Assembly: GCF_002895945.1 (NCBI RefSeq)
Contig: NZ_NPZB01000002.1
Coordinates: 620,001 to 684,000 of the forward strand
Direction: 5' to 3'
DNA: 64,000 nucleotides
DNA from: Solilutibacter silvestris
GTDB lineage: Bacteria > Pseudomonadota > Gammaproteobacteria > Xanthomonadales > Xanthomonadaceae
Part shown: positions 32,174 to 43,493 of the stretch, one piece after another
Numbering within the stretch: the first letter of the stretch is position 1
Layout of the letters: every line of letters begins with the position of its first letter
The notes under the pieces: model-generated
Seen by the model: the letters and a program-made list of their open reading frames with translations, nothing else
Told to the model about the DNA's origin: nothing
Database searches by the model: none
Made by a program: the position numbers and the translations under genes

Positions 32174-33099
32174 GACTTGGCACCAATCAGGGAAATGACT
32201 TCGAAATGCGGCGGACGCCGCTCGCGGGTGATGCTCGGTGGCTGGTCGCTGCGCAGCCCGGCCTTCTCGATGAACTTCTGCAGTTCTTTGACGGTGAAAC
32301 CGAGGTTGACGTGGCCGAACGGTTGCGCGGCAGTCGCGTGGGCGTGCTTGCCGAGGCTGGACAGGAGCAGGCGGCCGCCGGGGCGCAGCACGCGCGCGGC
32401 TTCGATCACCGCCTGTTGCGGCTTGGCGGCATAGGTCAGCGCATGCATCAACACCACCAGGTCGAAGCTGCCGTCGGGGAACGGCAGCGCGTGCATGTCG
32501 CCTTCGCGCACTTCCACGTTCGGGAAGGAACGCAGGCGTTCGCTGGCGGCGTTGACCACCCGGCTGCTGGCATCGAGGCAGATGTAGCGATCGGAATGCG
32601 GCGCCAGCAGTTCCGCCAGCACGCCGTCGCCGGAAGCGATATCGAGGACGTCGCCCGGTTCCAGCAGCGGCAATGCCGAACGTGCCATCGCTTCCCAGGT
32701 GCGACCCGGCGAGTAATGGCGTTCCATGTCGCCGGCGACGCTGTCGGCCCAGTTCTGGTCGCTGGCACGCGCGGCCATCACTTCGGGGACGCGCGCGGCA
32801 TCCTGGTTCAACAGGGGATCGTTGCTGCCGTCGCGCAACGCCTGCCACAGGCTTTGCTGCGAGGAATCGAGCGCACTCTCTTCGAAGCGGTAATACGCGG
32901 ACACGCCGGAGCGGCGATCGCGTACCAGCCCGGCTTCCTTCAATCGCGCCAGATGGGTGGACACGCGTGGTTGCGCCAGGCCAGTAATGGCGGCAAGCTC
33001 GGCGACGGTGAATTCCTCGTGCGCGAGCAGCACCAGCAGGCGCACGCGGGTCGCGTCGGCGAACATCTTGAGACGGCTCGACCAGCCTTCCAGATCCAT
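32170..33099 (-). CDS. ArsR-type regulator fused to a SAM methyltransferase domain (SahR-like)
   Basis: 309 residues. An N-terminal winged helix (about 1-95, [24 protein letters not shown] then [15 protein letters not shown]) is joined to a class I methyltransferase fold (about 140-290) with [15 protein letters not shown] and [14 protein letters not shown]. SahR regulators of the methionine cycle have this architecture and are derepressed by S-adenosylhomocysteine; the name is an inference from architecture and from being first in the metH operon. A 32-bp dyad covers its start region, fitting autoregulation. Whether the C domain is catalytic or only senses ligand is unknown. Confidence 0.82.
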   Translation of the reverse strand: MDLEGWSSRLKMFADATRVRLLVLLAHEEFTVAELAAITGLAQPRVSTHLARLKEAGLVRDRRSGVSAYYRFEESALDSSQQSLWQALRDGSNDPLLNQDAARVPEVMAARASDQNWADSVAGDMERHYSPGRTWEAMARSALPLLEPGDVLDIASGDGVLAELLAPHSDRYICLDASSRVVNAASERLRSFPNVEVREGDMHALPFPDGSFDLVVLMHALTYAAKPQQAVIEAARVLRPGGRLLLSSLGKHAHATAAQPFGHVNLGFTVKELQKFIEKAGLRSDQPPSITRERRPPHFEVISLIGAKS

Positions 33100-33129
33100 A
33101 TATCGCTCTATCCGGATTTAAAGATATAT
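33098..33129. promoter_or_regulatory. Dyad operator at the SahR-like/metH operon start
   Basis: A strictly symmetric layout: ATATATC (33098-33104), 5 bp, ATCCGGAT (33110-33117), 5 bp, GATATAT (33123-33129). The outer arms are perfect inverted repeats and the centre is a perfect palindrome. It runs from the edge of the -10 box through the predicted transcription start to the start codon on the minus strand, an ideal site for repression by the ArsR-type product. Confidence 0.72.
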
Positions 33130-33156
33130 TGTCGCGCAGAGGACCGAAGCGGTCAA
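33128..33156 (-). promoter_or_regulatory. Promoter of the SahR-like/metH operon
   Basis: Read on the minus strand: -35 TTGACC (33156-33151), 17-bp spacer, -10 GACAAT (33133-33128). Predicted start lies near 33121, inside the dyad operator, leaving a short leader of about 20 nt. Confidence 0.65.
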
Positions 33157-33223
33157 GTCGGGAGCGAATGGAAAGTTTCGCGGGATACAATTCCGTTTTC
33201 GAGCTCCGATTGGGGACGTGATC

Positions 33224-34372
33224 GTGGATTTCAGCTTCACCGAAGAGCAGTTGATGATTCAGGACGTGGCGCGCCGGATTGCGCAGGAGAAGATCGCCCC
33301 GTCCGCCGAAGAGCACGATCGCAGCGGCGAATTCCCGCTCGACAACATCCGCCTGCTGGGCGAAAACGGCTTGATGGGCATCGAGGTCCCGGCCGAATAC
33401 GGCGGTGCGGCGATGGACCCGATCGCCTACGTGCTGGCCATGATCGAGATCGCGCAGGGCGATGCCGCGCACAGCACCATCCTCTCGGTGAACAATTCGT
33501 TGTTCTGCAACGGCATCCTGACCTATGGCAGCGAAGCGCAGAAGCAGAAGTACGTGCGTGCGATTGCCGAGGGCAAGGAAATCGGTGCCTTCGCGCTGAC
33601 CGAACCGCAGTCCGGTTCCGATGCCACCTCCATGCGTTGCCGCGCGGTGAAGCAGGCTGATGGCAGCTACCGCATCAATGGCAAGAAGAGCTGGATCACC
33701 TCCGGTCCGGTGGCCAAGTATTTCGTGCTGTTCGCGATGACCGATCCCGACAAGGGCGCGCGCGGCATCACCGCGTTCCTGATCGATGGCGATCGCGCCG
33801 GGTTCCATCGCGGCAAGACCGAACCCAAGCTCGGCATCCGCGCCTCGGCGACCTGCGAGATCGAATTCGACAACTACGTGGCGCAGCCGGAAGACGTGCT
33901 GGGCGATGAAGGCCACGGCTTCAAGATCGCGATGAGCGTGCTCGATGCCGGGCGGATCGGCATTGCCTCGCAAGCCATCGGCATCGGCCGTGCCGCCTAC
34001 GAGGCGACGCTGGCCTACGTCAAGGAGCGCAAGGCCTTCGGCCAGCCGATCGGCGCGTTCCAGATGACCCAGGCCAAGATCGCCGACATGAAGTGCAAGC
34101 TCGATGCCGCCTTCCTGCTGACGCTGCGCGCGGCGTGGTTGAAGGGGCAGGGCAAGCGCTTCACCACCGACGCGGCGGTGGCCAAGCTCACCGCGTCGGA
34201 AGCGGCGATGTGGATCACCCACCAGGCGCTGCAGATCCATGGCGGCATGGGCTATTCCAAGGAAATGCCGATCGAGCGCTATTTCCGCGACGCCAAGATC
34301 ACCGAAATCTACGAGGGCACCAGCGAGATTCAACGCCTGGTGATCGCCCGCCACGAGACCGGCCTGCGCTGA
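33224..34372 (+). CDS. Acyl-CoA dehydrogenase
   Basis: 382 residues, the usual length. The order is N-terminal helical domain (MDFSFTEEQ), FAD-binding beta domain ([22 protein letters not shown]) and C-terminal helical domain with the catalytic glutamate in [17 protein letters not shown]. It oxidises an acyl-CoA to the enoyl-CoA using FAD; short- or branched-chain type is plausible but chain length cannot be read. I prefer GTG 33224, because GGGGA (33212-33216) sits 7 nt upstream; GTG 33218 would leave almost no spacing. TACAAT at 33186-33191 may be the -10 box. Confidence 0.93.
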   Translation: MDFSFTEEQLMIQDVARRIAQEKIAPSAEEHDRSGEFPLDNIRLLGENGLMGIEVPAEYGGAAMDPIAYVLAMIEIAQGDAAHSTILSVNNSLFCNGILTYGSEAQKQKYVRAIAEGKEIGAFALTEPQSGSDATSMRCRAVKQADGSYRINGKKSWITSGPVAKYFVLFAMTDPDKGARGITAFLIDGDRAGFHRGKTEPKLGIRASATCEIEFDNYVAQPEDVLGDEGHGFKIAMSVLDAGRIGIASQAIGIGRAAYEATLAYVKERKAFGQPIGAFQMTQAKIADMKCKLDAAFLLTLRAAWLKGQGKRFTTDAAVAKLTASEAAMWITHQALQIHGGMGYSKEMPIERYFRDAKITEIYEGTSEIQRLVIARHETGLR

Positions 34373-34405
34373 GCAGGCCCCCACATTCGCAACTGAGTTG
34401 ACGCC

Positions 34406-37400
34406 ATGACTTCCAGGAAACCCGCTTCCGATGCCCGCGCGTTCGCGACCGCGCTGTATGCCCGCCTGTCGCCCGAGGAATTGCGGATGCAGTCCGCCGC
34501 GACTTCGGCGGCGATCGCGGCCGATGCACTCGAATTCGCCAGCAGTCGCAAGCGCGGCGCGGCGTCGGTGCGCGTGTTCAATCCGACCAAGAAGGGGAAT
34601 GGTTGGGACTTGCCGCGCAGCGTGCTGCAGGTCGCCAACGACGACATGCCGTTCCTGGTCGACTCGATCACCAATGCCCTGACCGAACGCGGCATCTCCG
34701 TGCACGCATTGCTGCATCCGGTGTTGCAGGTGCAGCGCGACAAGGCCGGCAAGCTGCAGGCGCTGGGCGAGGGCGCGCACGAATCGTTCATCCATGCCGA
34801 AATCGATCGCCTCGATGCCGCCGATGCCAAGGACGTCGAACGCGCGATCGCCAAGGTCCTGGCCGATGTGCGCGCAGCGGTCGAGGATTGGCCGCGCATG
34901 CGCGAGAAGATGGATGCCGCGGCCGACGGCTTGGCGAAAAAAACCGCCGGCACGGTCTCGACGGAAGTGCTGGCGGAATCGCGCGAATTCCTGCACTGGG
35001 CCGCGGACAACCATTTCACCTTCCTTGGCTATCGCGAATACAAGGTCGAGAAGCGCGGCGGTGAAGACGTGCTGGTGGCGGTCGAGGGCAGTGGCCTCGG
35101 CCTGCTGCGCGGCAAGGATGGCGGCAAGCCGCGTCCGCTGAAGTCGCTGGATGCGCATCGCGTGCAGCAGTCCGGCCTGTTGGAACCGCTGATCCTGTCC
35201 AAGACCAACGCGCGCGCCAGCGTCCATCGCCTCGGCTACATGGACTACATCGGCGTGGTCGAGTTCGATGCCAAGGGCAAGCCGGTGTCGGAGAAGCGCT
35301 TCATCGGCCTGTTCACGTCGAGTGTCTACAACCATCGCCCGTGGGATATCCCGGTGGTGCGCAGCCGCTACGAGCGGGTGATGAAGGATTCCGGCCTGCC
35401 GGCGCAGGGACATAGCGCCAAGGCCTTGCGCCACATCATGGAAACGCTGCCTCGCGACGAACTGTTCCAGTCCGGCCATGACGAACTGCTGGCGCTCGGC
35501 ACCGGCGTGCTCGGCCTGCGCGAACGCGTCGACAGCAAATTGTTCCTGCGCCGCGATCGCTACGGGCGTTTCTATTCGGTGCTGGTGTACGTCCCGCGCG
35601 AACGCTTCAATACCGACATGCGCCTGCGCATCGAGGCGATGCTGAAGGATGCGTTGTCCGCCGATCACGTCGAAAGCCACGTGACGATGGGCGATTCGCC
35701 GCTGGTGCAATTGCACCTGATCGTGCGTCCGCGCGAAGACGCGCGCGAGGCGAAATTCGACATCGCCCGACTGGAAGCACGCCTGGCCGAAACCGTGCGC
35801 AACTGGCACGATCGCCTCAATGACGTGCTGATCGCGCGCCACGGCGAGAGCGAAGGGCTGGCATTGGCCAAGCATTTCGGGCGTGCCTTGAGCGCCGCCT
35901 ATATCGAGGAAGCGACGCCGGAAGCCGCCGCCAACGATGTCGTGCAACTGGCCGCGTTGGGCAACGATGACAGCCTCGGCATCAACCTGCGCACCGATCC
36001 TGCGGCCAGCCATTGCGCCGACTGCATCGAGGTCAAGCTGTTCCATCGCAACGGCAGCCTGCCGTTGTCGGAAGTGCTGCCGATGCTCGACAACATGGGC
36101 CTGCAGGTCATCACCGAATATCCGCACGAGGTGGTGGTGGATGGCCAGCCGTATTCGATCCAGGATCTCGAAGTGCGTGCGTCCGCGGGCGCGGCGCTGA
36201 ACGACGACAGCACCGCGTTCTTCATCGAGGCCTTCGGCCGCGTCTGGCACGGCGAGCTGGAGAACGACGGCTTCAATCGCCTGGTGCTTGGCGCCGAATT
36301 GCGCTGGAAGCAGGTCGCGATGTTGCGCGCCTACTGCAAATACCTGCTGCAACTGGGCGTGCCGTTCTCGCAGAGTTATGTCGAAGCGACGTTCACGCGT
36401 TATCCGCTGCTGGCGCGCCTGATGGTGGAGTATTTCGAGGCGCGCTTCGATCCCAACACCGGCAAGGAAAGCAAGGCCGAGATCGCTGCCGGCGCCAAGG
36501 CGTTCACCGCGCAGATCGATGCACTGTGCCGCGATGACGACATCGCGAAATCGATCATCGAGCCGGTGGTCGCCGCGCGCAGCAAGTCGCGCGAAGCACA
36601 GACCGAAGCGACGCGCACGGCCATCAAGGCGTTGCTCGATCGCGTCAAGAGCCTCGACGAGGATCGCATCCTGCGCAGCTACATGGGCGTGATCGATGCG
36701 ACCCTGCGCACCAACTATTACATCGACTATGCCGGCGACAAACGCATGGACGGCGGCCCCGCCGACTATCTCGCGTTCAAGCTTGATTGCTCGGCCGTTC
36801 CCGATCTGCCGAAGCCGCGCCCGTATCGCGAAATCTGGGTGTGCGGCCCGCGCGTGGAAGGCATCCACCTGCGCTTCGGTTCGGTGGCGCGTGGCGGCCT
36901 GCGCTGGTCGGATCGCCGCGAGGATTTCCGCACCGAAGTACTGGGCCTGGTCAAGGCGCAGATGGTGAAGAACACGGTGATCGTGCCGGTCGGTTCCAAG
37001 GGCGGCTTCTATCCCAAGCAATTGCCGGATGCGGCGGTCGATCGCGATGCCTGGTTCAACGAAGGCGTGGCCTGCTACAAGCGTTTCATCAACGGCCTGC
37101 TCGACATCACCGACAACATCGCGCCGAACGGCAAGATCGTGCATCCGGCTGGCGTGGTGCGCCACGACGGCGATGATCCGTACCTGGTCGTTGCCGCCGA
37201 CAAGGGCACCGCGACCTTCTCCGACATCGCCAACGGCATCGCCGAAGCCCACCATTTCTGGCTGGGCGATGCCTTCGCATCCGGTGGTTCTGTCGGCTAC
37301 GACCACAAGGGCATGGGCATCACCGCCAAGGGCGCGTGGGTGTCGGTGGTCGGCTTCTTCCACGATCTCGGCCGCGATTGCCAGAAGCAGGACTTCACCT

Positions 37401-39292
37401 GCGTCGGCATCGGCGACATGTCGGGCGACGTGTTCGGCAACGGCATGCTGCTGTCGAAGCACACGCGACTAATCGCCGCGTTCGACCATCGCCACATCTT
37501 CATCGACCCGAACCCGGATGCGGCGATCTCGTTCAAGGAGCGTTCGCGCCTGTTCAAGCTGCCGCGTTCGAGCTGGGCGGACTACGACGCCAAGCTGATC
37601 GGCAAGGGTGGCGGCGTGTGGCCGCGTTCCGCCAAGTCGATCCCGGTCTCGGCGGAAGCGCGCGCGGCACTCGGCATCGATGCCGCGGTCACCGCGTTGA
37701 GCCCGGACGAACTGATGCGCGCGATCCTCAAGGCGCCGGTCGACCTGTTCTGGAACGGCGGCATCGGCACCTACGTCAAGTCCAGCCATGAGAGCAATGC
37801 CGATGTCGGCGATCGCGCCAACAACGCGATCCGCATCAACGGCGACGAACTGCGCTGCAAGATCATCGGCGAAGGCGGCAATCTCGGCTTCACTCAGCGC
37901 GGTCGCGTCGAGGCATCCCTGCATGGCGTGCTGCTCAATACCGATTTCATCGACAACTCGGCGGGCGTCGATACCTCCGATCATGAAGTCAACATCAAGA
38001 TCCTGCTCAACGCCGAAGTGCAGAAGGGCAACCTGACCTTGCCCGCACGCAACAAGCTGCTGGCATCGATGACCGATGAAGTCGGCGCGCTGGTGCTCAA
38101 CGACAACTATCGTCAGAACCAGGCGCTCGACATGATGCAGCGCATGAGCATGTCGCGGCTCGGCTCCAAGCTGCATTTCATCCGCACCCTCGAGGCGAAA
38201 GGCCTGATCGACCGCCAGATCGAATTCCTGCCCAGCGATGCCGAGATCGCCGATCGCAAGGCCAAGGGCCAAGGGCTGACGCGTCCGGAACTGTGCGTGC
38301 TGCTGTCGTACTCCAAGCTGGTGGCGTATCCGCAGCTGCTGGCCAGCGACGTGCCGGAAGATCCCTATCTGTCGCGCGAACTGGTGCGCTATTTCCCGGA
38401 ACCGTTGCAGAAAAAGTACGCCAAGGCGATGGAGCATCACCGCCTGAAGCGCGAGATCATCGCCACCGCGGTGACCAACTCGACCATCAACCGCATGGGC
38501 TCGACCTTCCTGTTGCGCATGCAGGAGGACAGCGGCCGCAGCATCGGCGATATCGCCAAGGCGTATACCATCACCCGCGAAACGCTCGACGCGCGCGACC
38601 TGTGGACGCAGATCGATGCGCTCGACGGCAAGGTCGCCAGCGATGTGCAGGTCGATGCGCTGATGGTGATCTGGGAACTGCAGCGCGGCTTCACCCGCTG
38701 GCTGCTGTCGCGCCCCGGCGCGATCCCCAACATCCAGCAGGCGGTCGATCGCTACCACGACGGTTTCCGCGACATCCGTGCCGGTGAAGGCATCCTCCAT
38801 CCGTCGCAACGCCCGATCTACGAGGAAAGCCGCAAGGACTGGCGCGCCAAGGGCGTGCCTGCGGCGCTGGCCGACCAGTTGGCGGCGCTGCCGTACCTCG
38901 AGCCGTGCCCCAACATCATCGAGCTGGCGCGCGAGCGCAAGATGCGCGCGACCGACATCGGCAAGGTGTATTACCGCCTGGGCGATGCGCTGCGCGAGCC
39001 GTGGCTGCGCGAACAGATCGAAGCGCTCAAGGTCGAAGGCCGCTGGCACGCGGTGGCGCGTGGCGTGTTGCGCGACGAACTGGCGACGCAAATGCGCAAG
39101 CTCACCGAGCAGGCGCTGGCGATGCCGGGCAAGGACGCCGAGGCCAAGGTCAGGGCGTGGCTGGACCGCGACGACCCGACGCTGCGCTTCACCCTGTCGA
39201 TGCTGTCGGAACTGGCCGCGCAGAAGACCCTGGACTACCCGACGGTCTCGGTGGCGGTGCAGCGCTTGGCGCAGTTGGCCGATCGCAGCTGA
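34406..39292 (+). CDS. NAD-specific glutamate dehydrogenase, large (180-kDa) type
   Basis: 1628 residues, matching the GDH_180 family of large NAD-dependent enzymes. Long N-terminal ACT-like and helical regulatory segments (1-700) precede the catalytic region with [12 protein letters not shown] near residue 860, [14 protein letters not shown] near 1005 and the Rossmann-type [15 protein letters not shown] near 1155. A long C-terminal helical region completes it. It deaminates glutamate to 2-oxoglutarate and ammonium, feeding amino-acid carbon into the TCA cycle. A perfect-stem terminator follows directly. Confidence 0.96.
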   Translation: MTSRKPASDARAFATALYARLSPEELRMQSAATSAAIAADALEFASSRKRGAASVRVFNPTKKGNGWDLPRSVLQVANDDMPFLVDSITNALTERGISVHALLHPVLQVQRDKAGKLQALGEGAHESFIHAEIDRLDAADAKDVERAIAKVLADVRAAVEDWPRMREKMDAAADGLAKKTAGTVSTEVLAESREFLHWAADNHFTFLGYREYKVEKRGGEDVLVAVEGSGLGLLRGKDGGKPRPLKSLDAHRVQQSGLLEPLILSKTNARASVHRLGYMDYIGVVEFDAKGKPVSEKRFIGLFTSSVYNHRPWDIPVVRSRYERVMKDSGLPAQGHSAKALRHIMETLPRDELFQSGHDELLALGTGVLGLRERVDSKLFLRRDRYGRFYSVLVYVPRERFNTDMRLRIEAMLKDALSADHVESHVTMGDSPLVQLHLIVRPREDAREAKFDIARLEARLAETVRNWHDRLNDVLIARHGESEGLALAKHFGRALSAAYIEEATPEAAANDVVQLAALGNDDSLGINLRTDPAASHCADCIEVKLFHRNGSLPLSEVLPMLDNMGLQVITEYPHEVVVDGQPYSIQDLEVRASAGAALNDDSTAFFIEAFGRVWHGELENDGFNRLVLGAELRWKQVAMLRAYCKYLLQLGVPFSQSYVEATFTRYPLLARLMVEYFEARFDPNTGKESKAEIAAGAKAFTAQIDALCRDDDIAKSIIEPVVAARSKSREAQTEATRTAIKALLDRVKSLDEDRILRSYMGVIDATLRTNYYIDYAGDKRMDGGPADYLAFKLDCSAVPDLPKPRPYREIWVCGPRVEGIHLRFGSVARGGLRWSDRREDFRTEVLGLVKAQMVKNTVIVPVGSKGGFYPKQLPDAAVDRDAWFNEGVACYKRFINGLLDITDNIAPNGKIVHPAGVVRHDGDDPYLVVAADKGTATFSDIANGIAEAHHFWLGDAFASGGSVGYDHKGMGITAKGAWVSVVGFFHDLGRDCQKQDFTCVGIGDMSGDVFGNGMLLSKHTRLIAAFDHRHIFIDPNPDAAISFKERSRLFKLPRSSWADYDAKLIGKGGGVWPRSAKSIPVSAEARAALGIDAAVTALSPDELMRAILKAPVDLFWNGGIGTYVKSSHESNADVGDRANNAIRINGDELRCKIIGEGGNLGFTQRGRVEASLHGVLLNTDFIDNSAGVDTSDHEVNIKILLNAEVQKGNLTLPARNKLLASMTDEVGALVLNDNYRQNQALDMMQRMSMSRLGSKLHFIRTLEAKGLIDRQIEFLPSDAEIADRKAKGQGLTRPELCVLLSYSKLVAYPQLLASDVPEDPYLSRELVRYFPEPLQKKYAKAMEHHRLKREIIATAVTNSTINRMGSTFLLRMQEDSGRSIGDIAKAYTITRETLDARDLWTQIDALDGKVASDVQVDALMVIWELQRGFTRWLLSRPGAIPNIQQAVDRYHDGFRDIRAGEGILHPSQRPIYEESRKDWRAKGVPAALADQLAALPYLEPCPNIIELARERKMRATDIGKVYYRLGDALREPWLREQIEALKVEGRWHAVARGVLRDELATQMRKLTEQALAMPGKDAEAKVRAWLDRDDPTLRFTLSMLSELAAQKTLDYPTVSVAVQRLAQLADRS

Positions 39293-39313
39293 GCAATCTC
39301 GCCTGATGTCGAC

Positions 39314-39344
39314 AACCGGGGCCCGACGGCCCCGGTTTCGTTTT
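39314..39344 (+). terminator. Terminator after the glutamate dehydrogenase gene
   Basis: A perfect 10-bp stem, AACCGGGGCC (39314-39323) with GGCCCCGGTT (39328-39337), closes a CGAC loop and is followed by TCGTTTTA. The T tract is short. Confidence 0.78.
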
Positions 39345-39355
39345 ATCCTCCCCGC

Positions 39356-40123
39356 ATGGCTTCTCCGCGCATCGCTTTCCTCGCCAGCAATTCCAGCGAC
39401 GCACAGTCGGCGCTGGCCGCGCTCGAATCGGCGCACGGGCGCGTGGCGCTGGAAGACGCCGACGTGCTGGTCGCGCTTGGTGGCGACGGTTTCATGCTGC
39501 AGACCTTGCATCGCCACGGTGGCTTGGCAAAGCCGGTATATGGAATGAAGCTCGGCACCGTCGGCTTCCTGATGAACCAGTACCACACCGGCGATCTCGC
39601 CGAACGCATCGCCGGTGCGGAACCGGCGGTGCTGCATCCGCTGGAAATGACCGTGCAAACGGAATCCGGCGCGACGGTGACGTCGCTCGCCTACAACGAA
39701 GTGTCGCTGCTGCGGCAGACGCGCCAAGCCGCGCATGTTGCCATCGACCTGCAGGGCGAGAACCGACTTGAAGAACTGATCTGCGATGGCGTGATGGTGG
39801 CGACGCCGGCGGGCAGTACCGCCTACAACTTCTCGGCGGGTGGACCGATCCTGCCACTGGGCGCGAACGTGCTGGCGCTGACGCCGATCGCTCCGTTCCG
39901 GCCGCGCCGTTGGCGTGGCGCCGTGCTGAAGGCCGCGACGGAAGTGCGTTTCCGCATCCTCGACCATTACAAGCGTCCGGTCAGCGCCACCGCCGATTCG
40001 CACGAAGTGCGCGACGTGGTCGATGTCGCGGTGCGCGAGGCGCCCGGCCGTGCGGTGACATTGCTGTTCGATGCCGAACACGGTCTCGAGGAACGCATCC
40101 TCAGCGAACAGTTCATCGCCTGA
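39356..40123 (+). CDS. nadK: NAD kinase NadK
   Basis: 255 residues, at the short end of the family. NadK phosphorylates NAD to NADP. The ATP-site motif GGDG is at 42-45 ([10 protein letters not shown]) and the substrate loop reads [16 protein letters not shown] near residue 150, followed by [10 protein letters not shown]. It starts just after the terminator and 12-14 nt from the T tract, so its promoter must lie within the preceding gene or be very compact. Confidence 0.93.
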   Translation: MASPRIAFLASNSSDAQSALAALESAHGRVALEDADVLVALGGDGFMLQTLHRHGGLAKPVYGMKLGTVGFLMNQYHTGDLAERIAGAEPAVLHPLEMTVQTESGATVTSLAYNEVSLLRQTRQAAHVAIDLQGENRLEELICDGVMVATPAGSTAYNFSAGGPILPLGANVLALTPIAPFRPRRWRGAVLKAATEVRFRILDHYKRPVSATADSHEVRDVVDVAVREAPGRAVTLLFDAEHGLEERILSEQFIA

Positions 40124-40148
40124 GTCCAACCCTGATGAGGGCAATGCC

Positions 40149-42497
40149 ATGTATTGGAAAACGATCGCCGCGATGCTTGTTGGCGGAGTCGCGTTGATGT
40201 CGATGACACCGGCGTGGAGCGCGGATGATTGGCGCGATGCCGGGCGTCGTGGCTACGAGGCCGCCGATCCGATGATCGGCACCGGTGGCGATGGCCACAC
40301 CTTTCCCGGCGCGACGCTGCCGTTCGGCATGGTGCAGTTGAGCCCGGACACGCGCATCCAGCAGCGCAAGGACGGTTATGGCTGGGCCGCCGGCTACAAT
40401 CATCGCGACAGCAGTATTGTTGGCTTTTCGCACACGCATTTTTCCGGCACCGGCCATTCCGATCTCGGCGACGTGCTGCTGATCCCGCAAGTGGGCGAGG
40501 TCAAGACCGAACGCGGCGATCCCGACAAGCCCGGCAGCGGTTACACCGCGCATTTCAGCCATGCCAGCGAGGTGGCGAAACCGGGCTATTACGCGGTGAC
40601 GCTGGATGATCGCGATGTCCGCGTCGAACTCACCACGACGCCGCGCGTCGGCGTGCATCGCTACACCTTCCCGAAGGGCAAACCGGCGCATGTGCTGGTC
40701 GACCTGCGCACGTCGATGTACGACTATCCCGGCAAGGTGCTGTGGTCGCGCCTGCGTGTGCACGCTGATGGCACGGTGACCGGCTTCCGCGAAACGCGCG
40801 GCTGGGCGCCGGGGCGGCAGTTGTATTTCGCCATGCGTTTCTCGCAGCCGTTGCGCGGCCATGCGCTGCAGGACAGCGACAAGGACGTGCCCTACAAGGG
40901 TTTCGCCACGCCGGCATCGAAACAGCCGACACAGCGTGCGCAGATCGAAGGGCGGCAGTTGACCGGAAGTTTCGATTTTGCTGCGCTGGATGCGCCGCTG
41001 GTGGTGAAAGTCGCGATCTCGCCGGTGAGCGAGGAGGGCGCGATCGCCAATCTCGATGCCGAAATGCCAGGCTTCGATTTCGATCGCGTCCACGCTCAAG
41101 CGCGGAAGACCTGGGAAGACGCGCTCGGCGTGCTCGATATCCACGCCCCCAACGATGACACGCGCATGGCCTATTCGGCGCTGTACCACGCCTACATGGG
41201 GCCGTCGCTGTTCATGGATGTCGATGGCCGTTATCGCGGGCCCGACAACGCCGTGCATCAGGCCAAGGGTTGGACGAACTATTCGACGTTCTCGCTGTGG
41301 GACACCTATCGCGCGCTGCATCCGTTGCTGACGTTGACGCGTCCACCGCAACAGACCAACGACATCGTCAATTCGCTGCTCGCCAGCCAGCGCGAGAGTC
41401 CCTACGGCATCCTGCCGATATGGGCGTTCCACGGCCAGGAAACGTGGACGATGATTGGCTATCACGCGGTTCCGGTGATCGCCGATGCGTGGATGAAAGG
41501 CATCCGTGGCTATGACGGCGCGGCCGCGCTGAAGGCGATGACCGCCAGCGCCGAATACGGCCCCTACGGCGGACTCGACGGCTACATGCAACTCGGTTAT
41601 GTCCCCATCGACGAGGAAGGCGAGGCGGCATCGAAGACGCTGGAATACGCCTACGACGACTGGACCATAGCGCGCGTGGCGGAAACGCAGGGCAAGAAGG
41701 ACATCGCCGAGCGTTACTTCAAGCGCGCGGCGAACTGGCGCCACGCCTACGATCCGTCCACCGGTTTCATGCGCGCACGCCTGCGTGACGGCAAGTTCCG
41801 CACGCCGTTCGATCCGACGGTGAGTGGTTATGGCAGCGACTACACCGAAGGCAATGCCTGGCAGTACTCGTGGTACGTGCCGCAGGATGTCGCCGGTTTG
41901 GCAAAGGCGCATGGCAGCGCCGACAAGTTGCTGGCGAAACTCGACCAGGTGTTCGACGCCAAGGTCGATCCGAAGTTGTTCGAGCACATGGAAGACATCA
42001 CCGGCCTGATCGGCTGGTATGCGCACGGCAACGAACCGAGCCACCACGTCGCCTATCTCTACAGCTACGCCGGCCAGCCGTGGCGCACGCAGGCGCGCCT
42101 TGGCGAAATCATGCGCACCCAGTACGCGCCCCGACCCGATGGCCTGTCCGGCAACGACGATCTCGGCCAGATGTCGGCGTGGTACGTCTTCACCGCGATG
42201 GGTTTCTATCCGGTCACGCCCGGCAGCAACGAATACATCATCGGACGGCCGTTCCTGCCGGAAATGGGCCTGCACCTGCCCAACGGCAAGACCTTCCGCA
42301 TCGTCGCCGAAGGTCTGGATGCCGCGCACGGCTACGTCGGCAGCGTCATGTTGAACGGCAAGCCGCTGGATCGCGCCTTCCTGCGCCACGACGAACTCAT
42401 GGCCGGTGGCGAATTGCGCTTCCACATGCAGGCCGAACCGAACAAGGCGTGGGGCACGCATCCCGATCGCCAGCCGTATTCAATGAGCGCGCGCTGA
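40149..42497 (+). CDS. GH92 family alpha-mannosidase, exported
   Basis: 782 residues. A signal peptide (MYWKTIAAMLVGGVALMSMTPAWSA) is followed by the GH92 N-terminal beta domain (DPMIGTGGDGHTFPGATLPFGMVQLSPD) and the (alpha/alpha)6 catalytic domain with FSLWDTYRALHPLLTL, YTEGNAWQYSWYVPQD and GNDDLGQMSAWYVFTAMGFYPV. GH92 enzymes are calcium-dependent exo-mannosidases, mostly acting on alpha-1,2-linkages of N-glycans. Export fits scavenging of host or fungal mannans. The start is ATG 40149, not the longer frame from 40071. Confidence 0.93.
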   Translation: MYWKTIAAMLVGGVALMSMTPAWSADDWRDAGRRGYEAADPMIGTGGDGHTFPGATLPFGMVQLSPDTRIQQRKDGYGWAAGYNHRDSSIVGFSHTHFSGTGHSDLGDVLLIPQVGEVKTERGDPDKPGSGYTAHFSHASEVAKPGYYAVTLDDRDVRVELTTTPRVGVHRYTFPKGKPAHVLVDLRTSMYDYPGKVLWSRLRVHADGTVTGFRETRGWAPGRQLYFAMRFSQPLRGHALQDSDKDVPYKGFATPASKQPTQRAQIEGRQLTGSFDFAALDAPLVVKVAISPVSEEGAIANLDAEMPGFDFDRVHAQARKTWEDALGVLDIHAPNDDTRMAYSALYHAYMGPSLFMDVDGRYRGPDNAVHQAKGWTNYSTFSLWDTYRALHPLLTLTRPPQQTNDIVNSLLASQRESPYGILPIWAFHGQETWTMIGYHAVPVIADAWMKGIRGYDGAAALKAMTASAEYGPYGGLDGYMQLGYVPIDEEGEAASKTLEYAYDDWTIARVAETQGKKDIAERYFKRAANWRHAYDPSTGFMRARLRDGKFRTPFDPTVSGYGSDYTEGNAWQYSWYVPQDVAGLAKAHGSADKLLAKLDQVFDAKVDPKLFEHMEDITGLIGWYAHGNEPSHHVAYLYSYAGQPWRTQARLGEIMRTQYAPRPDGLSGNDDLGQMSAWYVFTAMGFYPVTPGSNEYIIGRPFLPEMGLHLPNGKTFRIVAEGLDAAHGYVGSVMLNGKPLDRAFLRHDELMAGGELRFHMQAEPNKAWGTHPDRQPYSMSAR

Positions 42498-42508
42498 GTC
42501 GTGTCGCA

Positions 42509-43453
42509 ATGAACGAGACCCCGCCGCCGCAGACTGTCACGATGCAATCATCGCCGCTCCCGACCCTTGTCGTCGCGATCACCTCGCGGGCGCTGTTCGA
42601 CATGGAGGACAGCCACGGCCTGTTCGAGCGCGAGGGCGTCGAAGCGTTCAGCCAACACCAGCGCGACCGCGAGGATGAGCCGCTGGCGCCGGGCATCGCC
42701 TTCCCGTTGGTGCGCAAGCTGCTGGCGTTGAACGCGCGCCTCGGCGCGACTGCGGAATCGCCGCGCGTCGAGGTGATCCTGTTGTCGCGCAATTCCCCCG
42801 ATACCGGATTGCGCGTGTTCAACGCGATCCAGCACCACGGCCTCGACATCCGCCGCGCCACCTTCACTTCGGGCGCACCGGTGTGGCCTTACATCAAGCC
42901 ATTCGGCGCGTCGCTGCTGTTGTCGGCCAACCCGGAATCGGTGCGCCGCGCACTGGATGCCGGCATCGCCGCGGCGACCATCCTGCCGGCGCGCGCCAGC
43001 GAGTCCGGGCGCGAGCAATTGCGCATCGCCTTCGATGGTGACGCGGTGGTGTTCGGCGACGAGGGCGAACGCGTGTCGCGCGCGCACGGATTGGAAGCCT
43101 TTGGTCGCCACGAACGCGTGCACGCGCACGAACCGCTGTCGGGTGGTCCGTTCCGGCCATTCCTGCAGGCCTTGCACGAGCTGCAACTGGCATTCGAACC
43201 AGGCGACGACGCGCCGATCCGCACCGCGCTGGTCACCGCGCGTTCCGCGCCCGCACACGAACGGGTGATCCGCACCCTGCGCGAGTGGGACGTGCGGCTG
43301 GATGAGGCGCTGTTCCTCGGTGGCCGCGACAAGGGTGAATTCCTCAACGCATTCGGCGCCGACATCTTCTTCGACGATTCACTGCACAACATCGATTCGG
43401 CGCGTCGTCACGTCGCCGCCGGGCACGTGCCGCACGGGATCGCCAACGAATGA
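42509..43453 (+). CDS. 5'-nucleotidase (cytosolic NT5C1-like)
   Basis: 314 residues matching the bacterial 5'-nucleotidase family related to cytosolic nucleotidase I. Features are VAITSRALFDMEDSHGLFE at the start, VILLSRNSPDTGLRVFNAI near residue 95, the ITSGAP-like TFTSGAPVWPYI, and a HAD-like C-terminal part with AFDGDAVVFGDEGE, VTARSAP and DIFFDD. It hydrolyses nucleoside monophosphates. It follows the mannosidase by 11 nt. An in-frame ATG at 42541 is a possible alternative start. Confidence 0.85.
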   Translation: MNETPPPQTVTMQSSPLPTLVVAITSRALFDMEDSHGLFEREGVEAFSQHQRDREDEPLAPGIAFPLVRKLLALNARLGATAESPRVEVILLSRNSPDTGLRVFNAIQHHGLDIRRATFTSGAPVWPYIKPFGASLLLSANPESVRRALDAGIAAATILPARASESGREQLRIAFDGDAVVFGDEGERVSRAHGLEAFGRHERVHAHEPLSGGPFRPFLQALHELQLAFEPGDDAPIRTALVTARSAPAHERVIRTLREWDVRLDEALFLGGRDKGEFLNAFGADIFFDDSLHNIDSARRHVAAGHVPHGIANE

Positions 43454-43493
43454 CGAACTTCCTGCGTCAGCGATGGATCGTGAGCAGGTGTTC

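Noticed and set aside
33100-33217. SAH or SAM riboswitch upstream of the metH operon
   Set aside because: The predicted leader is about 20 nt, too short for a riboswitch; a protein operator explains the symmetry better.
31070-37462. A minus-strand frame of more than 2100 codons open across metH, the regulator, the acyl-CoA dehydrogenase and glutamate dehydrogenase
   Set aside because: Only its last part is the metH homocysteine domain. The rest is antisense to well-supported genes and reads as low-complexity His/Arg/Ala-rich protein, an artefact of high GC content.
41870-42508. N-terminal extension of the 5'-nucleotidase frame into the mannosidase gene
   Set aside because: The extension is out of frame with the GH92 gene and is low-complexity; the nucleotidase similarity begins after ATG 42509.
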